Assembly: GCA_014379905.1 (NCBI GenBank) | Contig: JACMKX010000165.1 | Span: 1 to 64,000, forward strand | Direction: 5' to 3' | DNA: 64,000 nucleotides | Origin: Ferruginibacter sp. | GTDB lineage: Bacteria > Bacteroidota > Bacteroidia > Chitinophagales > Chitinophagaceae | Shown: piece after piece, positions 26,231-34,843 of the stretch | Position numbering within the stretch: the stretch's first letter is position 1 | How the letters are laid out: each line of letters starts with the position of its first letter | Notes under the pieces: model-generated | Database searches by the model: none | What the model was told of the DNA's origin: nothing | The model's input: only the letters and a program-made list of their open reading frames with translations | Made by a program: the position numbers and the translations under genes

Positions 26231-27511
26231 ATGAACATTCTTTTGATCGGTTCCGGCGGACGGGAACATACGCTTGCCTGGAAACTGAAGCAAAGCCCTC
26301 TTTGCGATGATCTCTTCATAGCACCGGGAAATGCAGGAACCGCAAATTTTGGAACCAACCTTAACATCAAAACCACGGAATTCGAAAAACTGGGCCAGGC
26401 ATGTAAAAGCAATAATATTGATATGTTGATCGTTGGTCCTGAGGAACCTCTGGTAAAAGGAATTTACGATCACTTTAAAAATGGCGAAGGTTTAAAACAT
26501 ATTAAAGTTATTGGCCCTTCGGCCGAAGCTGCACAACTGGAAGGAAGTAAAGCTTATGCCAAGGCATTTATGCACAGGCATAAAATACCTACCGCTGCCT
26601 ATAAAGAGTTTACCGCAGAGAATTATGAAGATGGCCTTGAATATATAAGGCAACATTCTCTGCCTGTTGTTTTAAAAGCAGATGGTTTGGCTGCCGGAAA
26701 AGGCGTGCTTATCTGCCAAAGCCAGCTGGAAGCTGTAGCGGAATTTGAACTGATGATTCATCGCAGCAAGTTTGGTGAAGCGGGTAGTAAAGTAGTGATA
26801 GAGGAGTTCCTGTACGGAATGGAAATGAGTTTTTTTGTATTAACTGATGGAAAAAACTATGTATTACTTCCTGAGGCCAAAGATTATAAAAGAGTTGGAG
26901 AAGGGGATATCGGCTTAAATACCGGCGGAATGGGGGCTGTAAGTCCGCTGCCATTTTTTGACGAAGAACTGAAACAAAAAGTAGTGGAGCGCATCGTGAT
27001 ACCAACAGTGGCAGGTTTGGATAAAGACGGTCTGGATTACAAAGGTTTTGTATTTATAGGATTAATGATCGATAAAGGCGAACCCATGGTAATTGAATAC
27101 AACTGTCGCATGGGCGACCCTGAAACAGAAGTAGTAATGCCCAGGCTTAAAAATGACCTCGTGGAATTATTGCAGGCTACCGCTGCTCAACAACTGAACA
27201 ATATTACTATAGAAGTGGATCCGCAATCGGTGGCAACCATTGTTGCCGTAAGTGGCGGCTATCCCGGCGACTATGAAAAGGGGTTACTGATCCATGGATT
27301 GGCGGATGCAGAAGCTACCGACAGTATTGTGTTTCATTCCGGTACCAGGAGGCAAGATGATAAGATACTAACAAATGGCGGCAGGGTACTGGCGGTTACT
27401 TCTTTTGGCAGCGACATCAAAAATGCGGTAGAGGCATCAAAAGAAACCCTGATGAATATCTACTTTGAAGGCATTAATTACCGCCATGATATAGGCTTTG
27501 AGTTTCCCTGA
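26231..27511 (+). CDS. purD: phosphoribosylamine--glycine ligase
   Basis: Second step of purine synthesis: joins phosphoribosylamine and glycine using ATP. At 426 residues it is normal length. It opens with the family start MNILLIGSGGREHTLAWKL and carries the ATP-grasp segment VLKADGLAAGKGVLI, then EAKDYKRVGEGDIGLNTGGM and YNCRMGDPETEVVMPRL. No other pur genes are adjacent. It points rightwards toward the mre operon. Confidence 0.96.
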   Translation: MNILLIGSGGREHTLAWKLKQSPLCDDLFIAPGNAGTANFGTNLNIKTTEFEKLGQACKSNNIDMLIVGPEEPLVKGIYDHFKNGEGLKHIKVIGPSAEAAQLEGSKAYAKAFMHRHKIPTAAYKEFTAENYEDGLEYIRQHSLPVVLKADGLAAGKGVLICQSQLEAVAEFELMIHRSKFGEAGSKVVIEEFLYGMEMSFFVLTDGKNYVLLPEAKDYKRVGEGDIGLNTGGMGAVSPLPFFDEELKQKVVERIVIPTVAGLDKDGLDYKGFVFIGLMIDKGEPMVIEYNCRMGDPETEVVMPRLKNDLVELLQATAAQQLNNITIEVDPQSVATIVAVSGGYPGDYEKGLLIHGLADAEATDSIVFHSGTRRQDDKILTNGGRVLAVTSFGSDIKNAVEASKETLMNIYFEGINYRHDIGFEFP

Positions 27512-27604
27512 TCTTTTAAACAACTAACTATAACGCATAAACGAAGTTTTAAATCCAATTTAAGGGCAGTCAACAGGAAGGACTAAATTTGTTAGCAATG
27601 AGCA

Positions 27605-27680
27605 TTATCCACAAGCGCTGAGAGAAGAGATGACATCTTTTCAAAAGATGTCATCTCTTCTCTCACGTGGATTATCCACA
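27605..27680. other. two perfect DnaA boxes flanking a palindrome
   Basis: TTATCCACA, the consensus DnaA box, occurs at 27605-27613 and again in the same orientation at 27672-27680. The 22-bp palindrome at 27620-27664 lies between them. AT-rich sequence follows to the right (tgtattgttaataaagg). This may be a replication origin, a DnaA titration site or a DnaA-controlled promoter region for mreB; the sequence cannot decide. No dnaA, dnaN or gidA gene is in the window. Confidence 0.45.
27620..27664. repeat. 22-bp perfect inverted repeat GAGAAGAGATGACATCTTTT
   Basis: Arms 27620-27641 and 27643-27664 are exact reverse complements with one base between. It is a member of the GATGACATCTTTT palindrome family, with relatives at 59717-59764 and 59775-59824. 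Confidence 0.85.
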
Positions 27681-27802
27681 AGCACACATGTATTGTTAAT
27701 AAAGGTTATTAGTTTTGAAAATAAAAAGTTTGCCGTTGTTAAATCCAATATTTTCCTTCAACTTTGCTCCCATCACGCTCAAATACATTTCACACACTAA
27801 AA

Positions 27803-28828
27803 ATGGGAATTTTTAATTTTTTTACACAGGAAATCGCAATAGACCTGGGAACTGCCAATACCCTCATTATTCATAACGGCGAGGTAGTTGTGAATGAACC
27901 CTCCATTGTTGCACTCGACAGAAATAATCCAAAGAATTTGCTGGCCGTGGGCAAAAAAGCATTGATGATGCATGAGAAAACCCACGAAAGCATCCGAACC
28001 GTTCGACCATTGAGAGATGGCGTTATCGCTGACTTTAACGCGGCGGAGTTAATGATACGTGAACTGATTAAACAAGTGTATACTAAAAAACCCTTATTCG
28101 CTCCAAGTTGGCGCATGATGGTTTGCATACCCAGCAGCATTACCGAGGTAGAAAAGCGGGCCGTTCGGGATAGCTGCGAACAGGCAGGAGCCAAGGAAGT
28201 CTATTTAATTCATGAGCCTATGGCTGCAGCACTCGGTATTGGTATCGATGTGGAAGAGCCGGTAGGAAATATGATCATTGATATTGGTGGTGGTACAACA
28301 GGTATTACTGTTATTGCCCTGGCAGGTATCGTTTGCGATCAGAGCATTCGTATAGCCGGGGATGAATTTACTGCCGACATTATGGAAGCGCTTCGCCGTT
28401 ATCATAGTTTATTGATAGGGGAGCGTACTGCCGAACAAATAAAAATACAGGTTGGGGCTGCTATGAAAGAACTTGACAACCCTCCTGATGATATTCCTGT
28501 AAACGGCCGTGACCTGGTAACGGGTATTCCAAAACAGGTAATGGTGAGTTACCAGGAAATTGCAGAGGCTTTGGACAAAAGTATTTTCAAAATTGAAGAA
28601 GCTATTTTAAAAGCCCTGGAAACAACACCGCCGGAACTGGCAGCAGATATTTACCGTCGTGGTTTATACATTACCGGTGGCGGTGCCTTGCTGAGAGGCC
28701 TGGATAAAAGACTGGCAGCAAAGATCAAATTACCAGTACACGTGGCTGATGATCCGCTGAAGAGTGTTGTAAGAGGAACGGGTATTGCTTTAAAGAACTA
28801 CGATCGTTTCCCTTTTGTAATGAGATAA
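27803..28828 (+). CDS. mreB: rod shape-determining protein MreB
   Basis: Actin-like cytoskeletal ATPase that positions the elongation machinery. The track's ORF begins at a TTG; the ATG at 27803 (MGIFNFFTQEIAIDLGTANT) is the family start and gives 341 residues. The phosphate-1 motif IDLGTANT, PSSITEVEKRAVRDS, the phosphate-2 region MIIDIGGGTTGITVIAL and TGGGALLRGLDKRLA near the end are all present. It heads the operon mreB-mreC-mreD-mrdA-rodA. The upstream element CAACTTTG, with TTG 20 nt before it, is a possible promoter. Confidence 0.97.
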   Translation: MGIFNFFTQEIAIDLGTANTLIIHNGEVVVNEPSIVALDRNNPKNLLAVGKKALMMHEKTHESIRTVRPLRDGVIADFNAAELMIRELIKQVYTKKPLFAPSWRMMVCIPSSITEVEKRAVRDSCEQAGAKEVYLIHEPMAAALGIGIDVEEPVGNMIIDIGGGTTGITVIALAGIVCDQSIRIAGDEFTADIMEALRRYHSLLIGERTAEQIKIQVGAAMKELDNPPDDIPVNGRDLVTGIPKQVMVSYQEIAEALDKSIFKIEEAILKALETTPPELAADIYRRGLYITGGGALLRGLDKRLAAKIKLPVHVADDPLKSVVRGTGIALKNYDRFPFVMR

Positions 28829-28850
28829 TTTTTTAAATTTTAATATTAAG

Positions 28851-28872
28851 ACCTGCCTGCCGGCAGGCAGGT
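28851..28872. repeat. perfect 22-bp palindrome ACCTGCCTGCCGGCAGGCAGGT
   Basis: The 22 bases equal their own reverse complement. It sits between mreB and mreC, where a hairpin in the mRNA could weaken or pause transcription. A half copy (ggcctgcctgccggc) is near 1430. Confidence 0.7.
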
Positions 28873-28941
28873 TCTAAATCCTGAAATTGAAACATTTTGT
28901 TTTAGGGTTTAGAATTTTTCACATTAAATATTCCAGCTTCG

Positions 28942-29799
28942 GTGCGTAATATTTTTCTATTCATCCGCCGCTATTTTAACTTCCTGGTATTTATAATACT
29001 CCAGGTAATTTGTATCAGTTTTATTGTGCAAAACAGTAAATACCATCACGCCATGTTTGGCAACAGCGCCAATAAGATCACCGGTAAGGTGAATTCACAA
29101 TACAATAAGATAGAATATTATTTCCGCCTCAAAAAAACAAACGATTCCCTTGTTATTGCCAATGAGCGTTTGTACAATAAGCTGGCGCAGAATTACGACA
29201 TCCCGGACAGTGTTGCTACAAAAGAAGTAATTGATTCTATAAGAGTAGATTCAATTCTCCAATATAGAAGGTTTATTTATATGCAGGCAAAAGTGGTAGC
29301 CAATTCTGTTACCTCCCAAAATAATTATGCAGTGCTGCATAGCGCCAATGCTTCAAAAATGCGGGTAGGAATGGGCGTGGTAGACCCTGTAAATGCAGTG
29401 GTGGGTGTAATCACAGAAGTGAGTGGTAATTATGCCGTGGTGATGAGTTTGTTACACAAGGATACAAAGATCAGTGGTAAATTATTTAAGACAGGTGAAA
29501 CAGGCACCATTAGCTGGGATGGAAAAAATCCTGATATCATTACTTTATCCGGTATTTCAAAAGGAGTGAAAATTGCCAAAGGCGATTCTGTTATTACCAG
29601 TGGCTTCAGTGCTATTTATCCAAAAGGGTTATTGCTGGGAAGGATAAGTGAAATATATATGGAACAGGGAACAAGCAATTACAGGGTATTGCTACGTACG
29701 GGAGCAAACTTTCATAATCTGGAATATGCGTATGCCATCGACAATTCACAACAACAGGAAATAAACAGGTTATTGGAAAACACGAAAAAAAATAAGTAA
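28942..29799 (+). CDS. mreC: rod shape-determining protein MreC
   Basis: Periplasmic scaffold of the elongasome, linking MreB to PBP2 and RodA. The protein of 285 residues has one N-terminal membrane segment (FLVFIILQVICISFIV), a coiled-coil stretch with NDSLVIANERLYNKLAQNYD, and the MreC beta-barrel region (VDPVNAVVGVITEVSGNYAV; KGDSVITSGFSAIYPKGLLL). The start is GTG at 28942; the next ATG would delete the membrane anchor, so GTG is well supported. mreD starts 6 bp after the stop. Confidence 0.93.
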   Translation: MRNIFLFIRRYFNFLVFIILQVICISFIVQNSKYHHAMFGNSANKITGKVNSQYNKIEYYFRLKKTNDSLVIANERLYNKLAQNYDIPDSVATKEVIDSIRVDSILQYRRFIYMQAKVVANSVTSQNNYAVLHSANASKMRVGMGVVDPVNAVVGVITEVSGNYAVVMSLLHKDTKISGKLFKTGETGTISWDGKNPDIITLSGISKGVKIAKGDSVITSGFSAIYPKGLLLGRISEIYMEQGTSNYRVLLRTGANFHNLEYAYAIDNSQQQEINRLLENTKKNK

Positions 29800-29805
29800 T
29801 AATGC

Positions 29806-30339
29806 ATGAGTAGCCTGGTTAAAAATATTATTCGGTTTTTGCTCTTTATACTGGTACAGGTTTTTGTGCTAGATAAAATTGAGCTGCACCAGATGGTAAC
29901 ACCCTATATCTATTTTCTTTTTATTCTTTGGCTGCCTTTCCGGATACAACGTACCTGGTTAATGCTCATTGGTTTTTTGTTGGGATTCGCATTAGATAGC
30001 TTTCACCACCAACCCGGGTTTCATGCAGCGGCTTGTGTACTCATCGCCTATATCAGGCCTTTCGTTATTAATATTCTTATTCCGCAGGAAGGCTCCGATG
30101 CCAATTATGAAGAACCATCCATCACGAGCATGGGCGGCTTACTGCCTTATGCTATTTACGCTGGTTTCTTTTCCTTTCTTCACAACGCCTGGCTGTTTTT
30201 GCTTGAAGCCTGGCAGTTTGGCAACATCTGGTACTTTCTGGTAAAAACTTTACTGTCAACCGCTGTTTCTCTCTTGCTCATCATTATTACAGATCTGATA
30301 TTTAACCGCAAGCAGAAATTCAGAACCAATACTGTTTAA
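29806..30339 (+). CDS. mreD: rod shape-determining protein MreD-like
   Basis: A 177-residue polytopic membrane protein with about five hydrophobic segments (IIRFLLFILVQVFVLDKIEL; TWLMLIGFLLGFALDSFHH). The sequence is weakly conserved, as usual for MreD; the position between mreC and mrdA makes the call. The motif GFALDSFHHQPGFHAAACVL fits Bacteroidota MreD. A hairpin follows before mrdA. Confidence 0.85.
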   Translation: MSSLVKNIIRFLLFILVQVFVLDKIELHQMVTPYIYFLFILWLPFRIQRTWLMLIGFLLGFALDSFHHQPGFHAAACVLIAYIRPFVINILIPQEGSDANYEEPSITSMGGLLPYAIYAGFFSFLHNAWLFLLEAWQFGNIWYFLVKTLLSTAVSLLLIIITDLIFNRKQKFRTNTV

Positions 30340-30343
30340 AAAT

Positions 30344-30392
30344 TGCTTTACGGTCGACCACCTGAGGCGACAAGGTGGTCGACCGTAAAGCA
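30344..30392. repeat. 20-bp perfect inverted repeat between mreD and mrdA
   Basis: TGCTTTACGGTCGACCACCT (30344-30363) and its exact reverse complement (30373-30392) enclose a 9-nt loop. No T tract follows, so it is not a typical terminator. It belongs with the other dispersed palindromes or modulates expression within the operon. Confidence 0.8.
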
Positions 30393-30466
30393 CTGAAAAA
30401 AATAACTTTAAGCGTTATAAAGTTCCCAACTTTGTAATACAAAATTTAAACCCCCGCAGGGTAATT

Positions 30467-32590
30467 ATGTCTGTATTTAACCAGTCAAGAAAAAATGTAA
30501 TCCGGCTCATTTTTGTCGGCATGTTCCTTATTATTATCGTTCGCCTTTTTTCCCTGCAGGTAGTTTCCTCCAAGTATAAAATTATGGCAGAGGACCAGGG
30601 TATCTTCCGCAAAGTAGTATACCCCGATCGTGGATTGGTATTTGACCGTAACAAAAAAGCCATTCTTCAAAATGCTACTATTTATGACCTGATGATTACA
30701 CCGAATAAACTGAAAGGGGTTGATACGGCAGGCATCTGTAATATTTTAAATCTTACCAGGGAGCAGTTCAATAAAAAAGTGGTGGAAGTCATTATTAAAA
30801 ATGGCCGTACACGGGCATCTGTTTTTGAAGCATTGCTTAATGAAGACAAGATGGCGATGTTAAATGAATCCCTGTATAAATTTGCCCCGGGATTTTATTT
30901 GCAGGAGCGGTCGGTACGTGCCTATCCATTTGATGCCGCAGCCAATGTATTAGGATACACAGCAGAAGTAGACACCAATTTCTTAAAAAAATATCCTAAA
31001 GATGGATATGTTGCCGGCGATTATGCCGGGATGACAGGCATTGAACGCAGTTATGAAAAGGTACTGATGGGAGAAAGGGGTATTGAATACTGGAAAAGAG
31101 ATAATAAGAACAGGCTTACAGAAAAAATGGAAGGAGGCGAATTTGATACAGTAGCAGTGGCCGGGCAAAACCTTTTTACATCTATTGATATTGAGCTGCA
31201 GGCATTGGGCGAAAAATTAATGCAGAATAAACTGGGTTCTATTGTTGCCATCGATCCTTCAACAGGTGGTATCCTGGCAATGGTAAGTGCGCCTACTTAT
31301 CAACCCAAATATTTAGCGGGTAATGAACGAAGAAAACATTTCTCCGAATTATTTTTAAATCCCGCACGCCCGTTGCTGAACCGCACGGTAAGTGCAAGTT
31401 ATGCGCCGGGTTCTACTTTTAAAACATTGCAGGCCCTGGTTGGTTTGCACGAGGGTGTGATAGATACAAAATTCAGTGTTTCCTGTAGTGGCGCCTTTTA
31501 CGGTTGCGGAAGCGGCCGGCCAATGAAGTGTTTGGATTATGGCACTTTTGATATGCTGCATGCCATCACGCTTTCTGATAACACTTATTTTGCCACCGTT
31601 ATGCAGAAAGTAATCAACAACCCCAAATATCCAAATATTGACAGCAGCCTGGCTGTATGGAACAGGTACATGCATGCATTTGGATTAGGTAAAAAACTCG
31701 GGGTAGATGTACCTTCGGAAAAAACAGGCATGATACCAACCCCTGCTTTTTACAATAAAACCTATGGACAGGGAAAATGGAACTATTGTACTTTTCGTTC
31801 GGTAAGTATTGGCCAGGGCGAGGTTACTACAACGCCTATACAGGTGGCCAATGAAATGGCCTACATCGCTAACAAGGGTTGGTATGTAACGCCGCATGTA
31901 GTTGACTCTATTGAGGGAGGAGATAAGTTTGGTATATTGGCGCAGTATAGAAAAAGAAACAATGCCATTGATATCCCTGATAGTATTTTTGAAGTAGTAC
32001 ACGAAGGTATGCAGGCCGTAATTGACAGGGGAACGGGAGCAGGTGCACGTGTTCCGGGCATAGCTGTTTGTGGTAAAACCGGTACGGTAGAAAACTACTT
32101 TCGTGGAGTGAAACAACCCAACCATTCTTTCTTTTGTGCCTTTGCCCCAAGAGATAATCCTAAAATTGCTATCATGTGCGTGGTGGAAAACAGTGGTCGT
32201 TTCGGAGGTACTTATGCCGCGCCCATTATTGGATTAATGATAGAAAAATACCTGAAGGATTCCATTGTAGATAAAGGAAGGTTGGCAAATCTGGAACGAT
32301 TGTCAAACTTAAACCTGATACCCCCGCGTGTATATGCAGAAATGCGTACGCAGGATTCTATCCGTCATTCCAAAGACTCGGCTTACCTTATGTCAAAAGG
32401 TTATATAAAAATGATAAAAGATACATTGGGACTGGATGATGACGAAGTGAAGAAAGAAGACATAGACCAGATGAAAAAAGATAAGCAGGATAAGAAGAAT
32501 GATCCCAAAGACAGCATTGCAAAAGCCGAAGCAATACTTCCTGCGGAAAAGAAAAAGCCAACACTTCCTGATACAACAACCACCAACTAA
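30467..32590 (+). CDS. mrdA: penicillin-binding protein 2 (elongasome transpeptidase)
   Basis: Class B PBP that cross-links new peptidoglycan during elongation. The 707-residue protein has one N-terminal membrane segment (LIFVGMFLIIIVRLFSLQVV), a dimerisation domain with YPDRGLVFDRN, and a transpeptidase domain. Active-site motifs are STFK (Ser316), SDN (370-372) and KTG (537-539). The last 70 residues are highly charged (KKEDIDQMKKDKQDKKND) and may be disordered in the periplasm. rodA starts 17 bp downstream, its usual partner. Confidence 0.96.
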   Translation: MSVFNQSRKNVIRLIFVGMFLIIIVRLFSLQVVSSKYKIMAEDQGIFRKVVYPDRGLVFDRNKKAILQNATIYDLMITPNKLKGVDTAGICNILNLTREQFNKKVVEVIIKNGRTRASVFEALLNEDKMAMLNESLYKFAPGFYLQERSVRAYPFDAAANVLGYTAEVDTNFLKKYPKDGYVAGDYAGMTGIERSYEKVLMGERGIEYWKRDNKNRLTEKMEGGEFDTVAVAGQNLFTSIDIELQALGEKLMQNKLGSIVAIDPSTGGILAMVSAPTYQPKYLAGNERRKHFSELFLNPARPLLNRTVSASYAPGSTFKTLQALVGLHEGVIDTKFSVSCSGAFYGCGSGRPMKCLDYGTFDMLHAITLSDNTYFATVMQKVINNPKYPNIDSSLAVWNRYMHAFGLGKKLGVDVPSEKTGMIPTPAFYNKTYGQGKWNYCTFRSVSIGQGEVTTTPIQVANEMAYIANKGWYVTPHVVDSIEGGDKFGILAQYRKRNNAIDIPDSIFEVVHEGMQAVIDRGTGAGARVPGIAVCGKTGTVENYFRGVKQPNHSFFCAFAPRDNPKIAIMCVVENSGRFGGTYAAPIIGLMIEKYLKDSIVDKGRLANLERLSNLNLIPPRVYAEMRTQDSIRHSKDSAYLMSKGYIKMIKDTLGLDDDEVKKEDIDQMKKDKQDKKNDPKDSIAKAEAILPAEKKKPTLPDTTTTN

Positions 32591-32607
32591 TATTTAAGCA
32601 GTAACTT

Positions 32608-33960
32608 ATGTCGCAACACAAACCCATCATCACCAAAGGAGTAGATTGGGTAATTATATGGTTATACGCCATCATTTGTTGTATTGGCCTTGTTTGTATT
32701 TTTTCCGTAGAATTTAAAGGCAACGACCAGTTTTTTCAAAGCCTGTTTGCTTTCAAAAAAAATTACAGCAAACAAATGATGTTCTTCTGTTTCAGTATTG
32801 TTTTAGCCATTTTTATTTTATTAACGGATAGCAAATTTTTTACAGCCACTCCTAATATTCTATACATCATCGGCATTTTACTGATGTCGGCCACATTTGT
32901 GTTTGGTAAAAATGTAAGTGGTTCCCGAAGCTGGATACCGCTGGGTTTTATGAATCTTCAACCTGTGGAAACCTGTAAAATATTTACGGCACTGGCTTTG
33001 TCAAAATACCTCGCCCAACCGGGTACTGATTTTACCAAAACCCGTTCTCACGCCATTGCAGCAGGCATTTGTTTTTTACCCATTGTATTTTCCCTGCTTC
33101 AAAATGAAACGGGTTTGGCACTGGTTTATTTTGCTTTTTTATTGCCTATGTACCGGGAAGGGTTGCCTGCAGGTTACTTAATACTGGGGGCATCATTAGG
33201 GGTTTTACTGGTAGTAACATTATTGGTTCCTACCACGCAATTATTAATAGCTATTGCCATTATTGCAGCCGCATGCATATTTTTCCTGTGGCGAAAAATA
33301 AAACGCAATCGCAATCTCCTCGTTATCATTATTTCGGTATGGGGCATCAGCGCTTTGTTTGCCGGGGTAGCAGTTCCTTTTTTATTCAGGAGTGTTTTTC
33401 AAAAATACCAGGCAGACAGAATATTTAGCATGGTGGGCAGAGATAACCCGTTTATTGAAGCGGATCCGAATACTGTATCTATTGAAGATGCCGCAGCCAA
33501 CAAAAAGAAAAAAGACGACAAAGAAAACTACAATGTTAAGCAATCCAAAATCGCCATTGGTTCAGGTGGTTTTGCCGGCAAAGGATTTTTAAAAGGCACA
33601 CAAACCCAGGGCGATTTTGTACCAGAGCAACACACCGATTTTATCTTTACCTCATTAGGAGAAAATTTTGGCTTCATTGGCACCACCATATTAATGTTGC
33701 TTTATATGGCTTTTTTATTGCGGGTGATTGTGATTGCAGAACGACAGCGCAGTACCTTCAGCAGGGTATATGCCTATTCCGTAGCAGGACTCATGTTCTT
33801 TCATATTGCAGTAAATATTTGTATGACGATCGGCCTGGCCCCCGTAATTGGTATCACATTACCACTCATGAGTTATGGAGGCTCCTCCCTGCTTACATTT
33901 ACCATTCTTATTTTTATTTTGGTAAAACTAGATAGTGACAGGCAGATGGTGTTGCGGTAA
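32608..33960 (+). CDS. rodA: peptidoglycan glycosyltransferase RodA
   Basis: SEDS-family polymerase that joins lipid II into glycan strands with PBP2. The 450-residue protein has about ten hydrophobic segments and the family motifs GSRSWIPLGFMNLQPVE, FVPEQHTDFIFTSLGENFGF and PVIGITLPLMSYGGSSLLT. A polar, lysine-rich loop (EDAAANKKKKDDKENYNVKQ) precedes the last block, longer than in E. coli RodA. It is the last gene of the mre operon. Confidence 0.95.
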   Translation: MSQHKPIITKGVDWVIIWLYAIICCIGLVCIFSVEFKGNDQFFQSLFAFKKNYSKQMMFFCFSIVLAIFILLTDSKFFTATPNILYIIGILLMSATFVFGKNVSGSRSWIPLGFMNLQPVETCKIFTALALSKYLAQPGTDFTKTRSHAIAAGICFLPIVFSLLQNETGLALVYFAFLLPMYREGLPAGYLILGASLGVLLVVTLLVPTTQLLIAIAIIAAACIFFLWRKIKRNRNLLVIIISVWGISALFAGVAVPFLFRSVFQKYQADRIFSMVGRDNPFIEADPNTVSIEDAAANKKKKDDKENYNVKQSKIAIGSGGFAGKGFLKGTQTQGDFVPEQHTDFIFTSLGENFGFIGTTILMLLYMAFLLRVIVIAERQRSTFSRVYAYSVAGLMFFHIAVNICMTIGLAPVIGITLPLMSYGGSSLLTFTILIFILVKLDSDRQMVLR

Positions 33961-34099
33961 CCCCCCAAATCCCCTAAAGGGGGCTTATGAAGTCTTTAAT
34001 GTTTTAAAGTTCTTTTCAATTATTTTTACTTTTCATTAATTTATAATCGCTCCGTAGAAAGAGGAGCGCTAAATCACCCCTTAAGGTGGCAGGAGGTAT
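33961..34099. repeat. CCCCTAAAGGGG repeat-derived gap between rodA and the MBL gene
   Basis: CCCCTAAAGGGG at 33971-33982 forms a small hairpin just after the rodA stop. Near the other end, atcaccccttaaggtggcaggaggt is a diverged relative. The AGGAGG at 34091-34096 comes from this repeat and lies 3 nt before the next ATG. Confidence 0.5.
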
Positions 34100-34843
34100 A
34101 TGAAAATAATTCCACTAAGCGAAGGTGCTTTCAGCATAGACAAAACAAAAGTTTTTGTTCCTTTTAATAAAGACAAAGATGATCTGCAGGATCGAACGCA
34201 GGGTAGCCTGCTGGTAGAAGTGCAGCCTTTTGTTATTGTTACTTCAAAAGATTTTATTCTACTGGATGCAGGCCTGGGCTTTAGCAATCCCGATGGTGTT
34301 TTACAAATTCACCAAAATCTTATTGACAATGGTATCAACCCCACGGAAATAACAAAAGTGCTGATGAGCCATTTGCATAAAGATCATTCCGGCGGTGTGG
34401 CCCGGGAAGATAAAATACTCGGCGGCCAATTTATCAGCTTTCCCAACGCAACTTATTATGTAAACAGGCAGGAGCTGGATTATGCCATTGAAAAAGGAAA
34501 ACCATCTTATACACCCGATGAATTTTTAATACTTCAGTCTGCACCTAATGTACAATTTGTAGAAGGATATGGAAATATTGACGGCTATATCCGCTACGAA
34601 ACTACCGGTGCACATTGTCCGTACCACATGGCTTTTTGGATCGAAGAAGAAGGGCAGACCATATTTTTTGGCGCAGATGTAGCTCCCCAGTTACAACAAA
34701 TGAAAAGCAGGTTTATAGCCAAGTACGATTATGATGGAAAAAAATGCATGGAATTGCGAACGAAATGGTGGCAGCAGGCACAGGATGAAAAATGGACCAT
34801 ATTGTTTTATCATGACATAAAAACGCCTTTTATATCTTTCTAA
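34100..34843 (+). CDS. MBL-fold metallo-hydrolase
   Basis: A 247-residue metallo-beta-lactamase-fold protein without signal peptide. The metal motif HxHxDH is in MSHLHKDHSGG; further ligands are probably the His of GAHCPYHMAF and the Asp of FFGADVAP. This set fits a two-metal hydrolase. Substrate is open: lactonases, glyoxalase-like and quenching enzymes share the motifs, and the fold is not evidence for antibiotic resistance here. It follows the mre operon after 139 bp. An AGGAGG lies unusually close (3 nt) to the start. Confidence 0.87.
   Translation: MKIIPLSEGAFSIDKTKVFVPFNKDKDDLQDRTQGSLLVEVQPFVIVTSKDFILLDAGLGFSNPDGVLQIHQNLIDNGINPTEITKVLMSHLHKDHSGGVAREDKILGGQFISFPNATYYVNRQELDYAIEKGKPSYTPDEFLILQSAPNVQFVEGYGNIDGYIRYETTGAHCPYHMAFWIEEEGQTIFFGADVAPQLQQMKSRFIAKYDYDGKKCMELRTKWWQQAQDEKWTILFYHDIKTPFISF

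Noticed and set aside
34100-34843. MBL-fold protein as a beta-lactamase
   Set aside because: It has no signal peptide and only the general HxHxDH fold motif, which is shared by many unrelated hydrolases.
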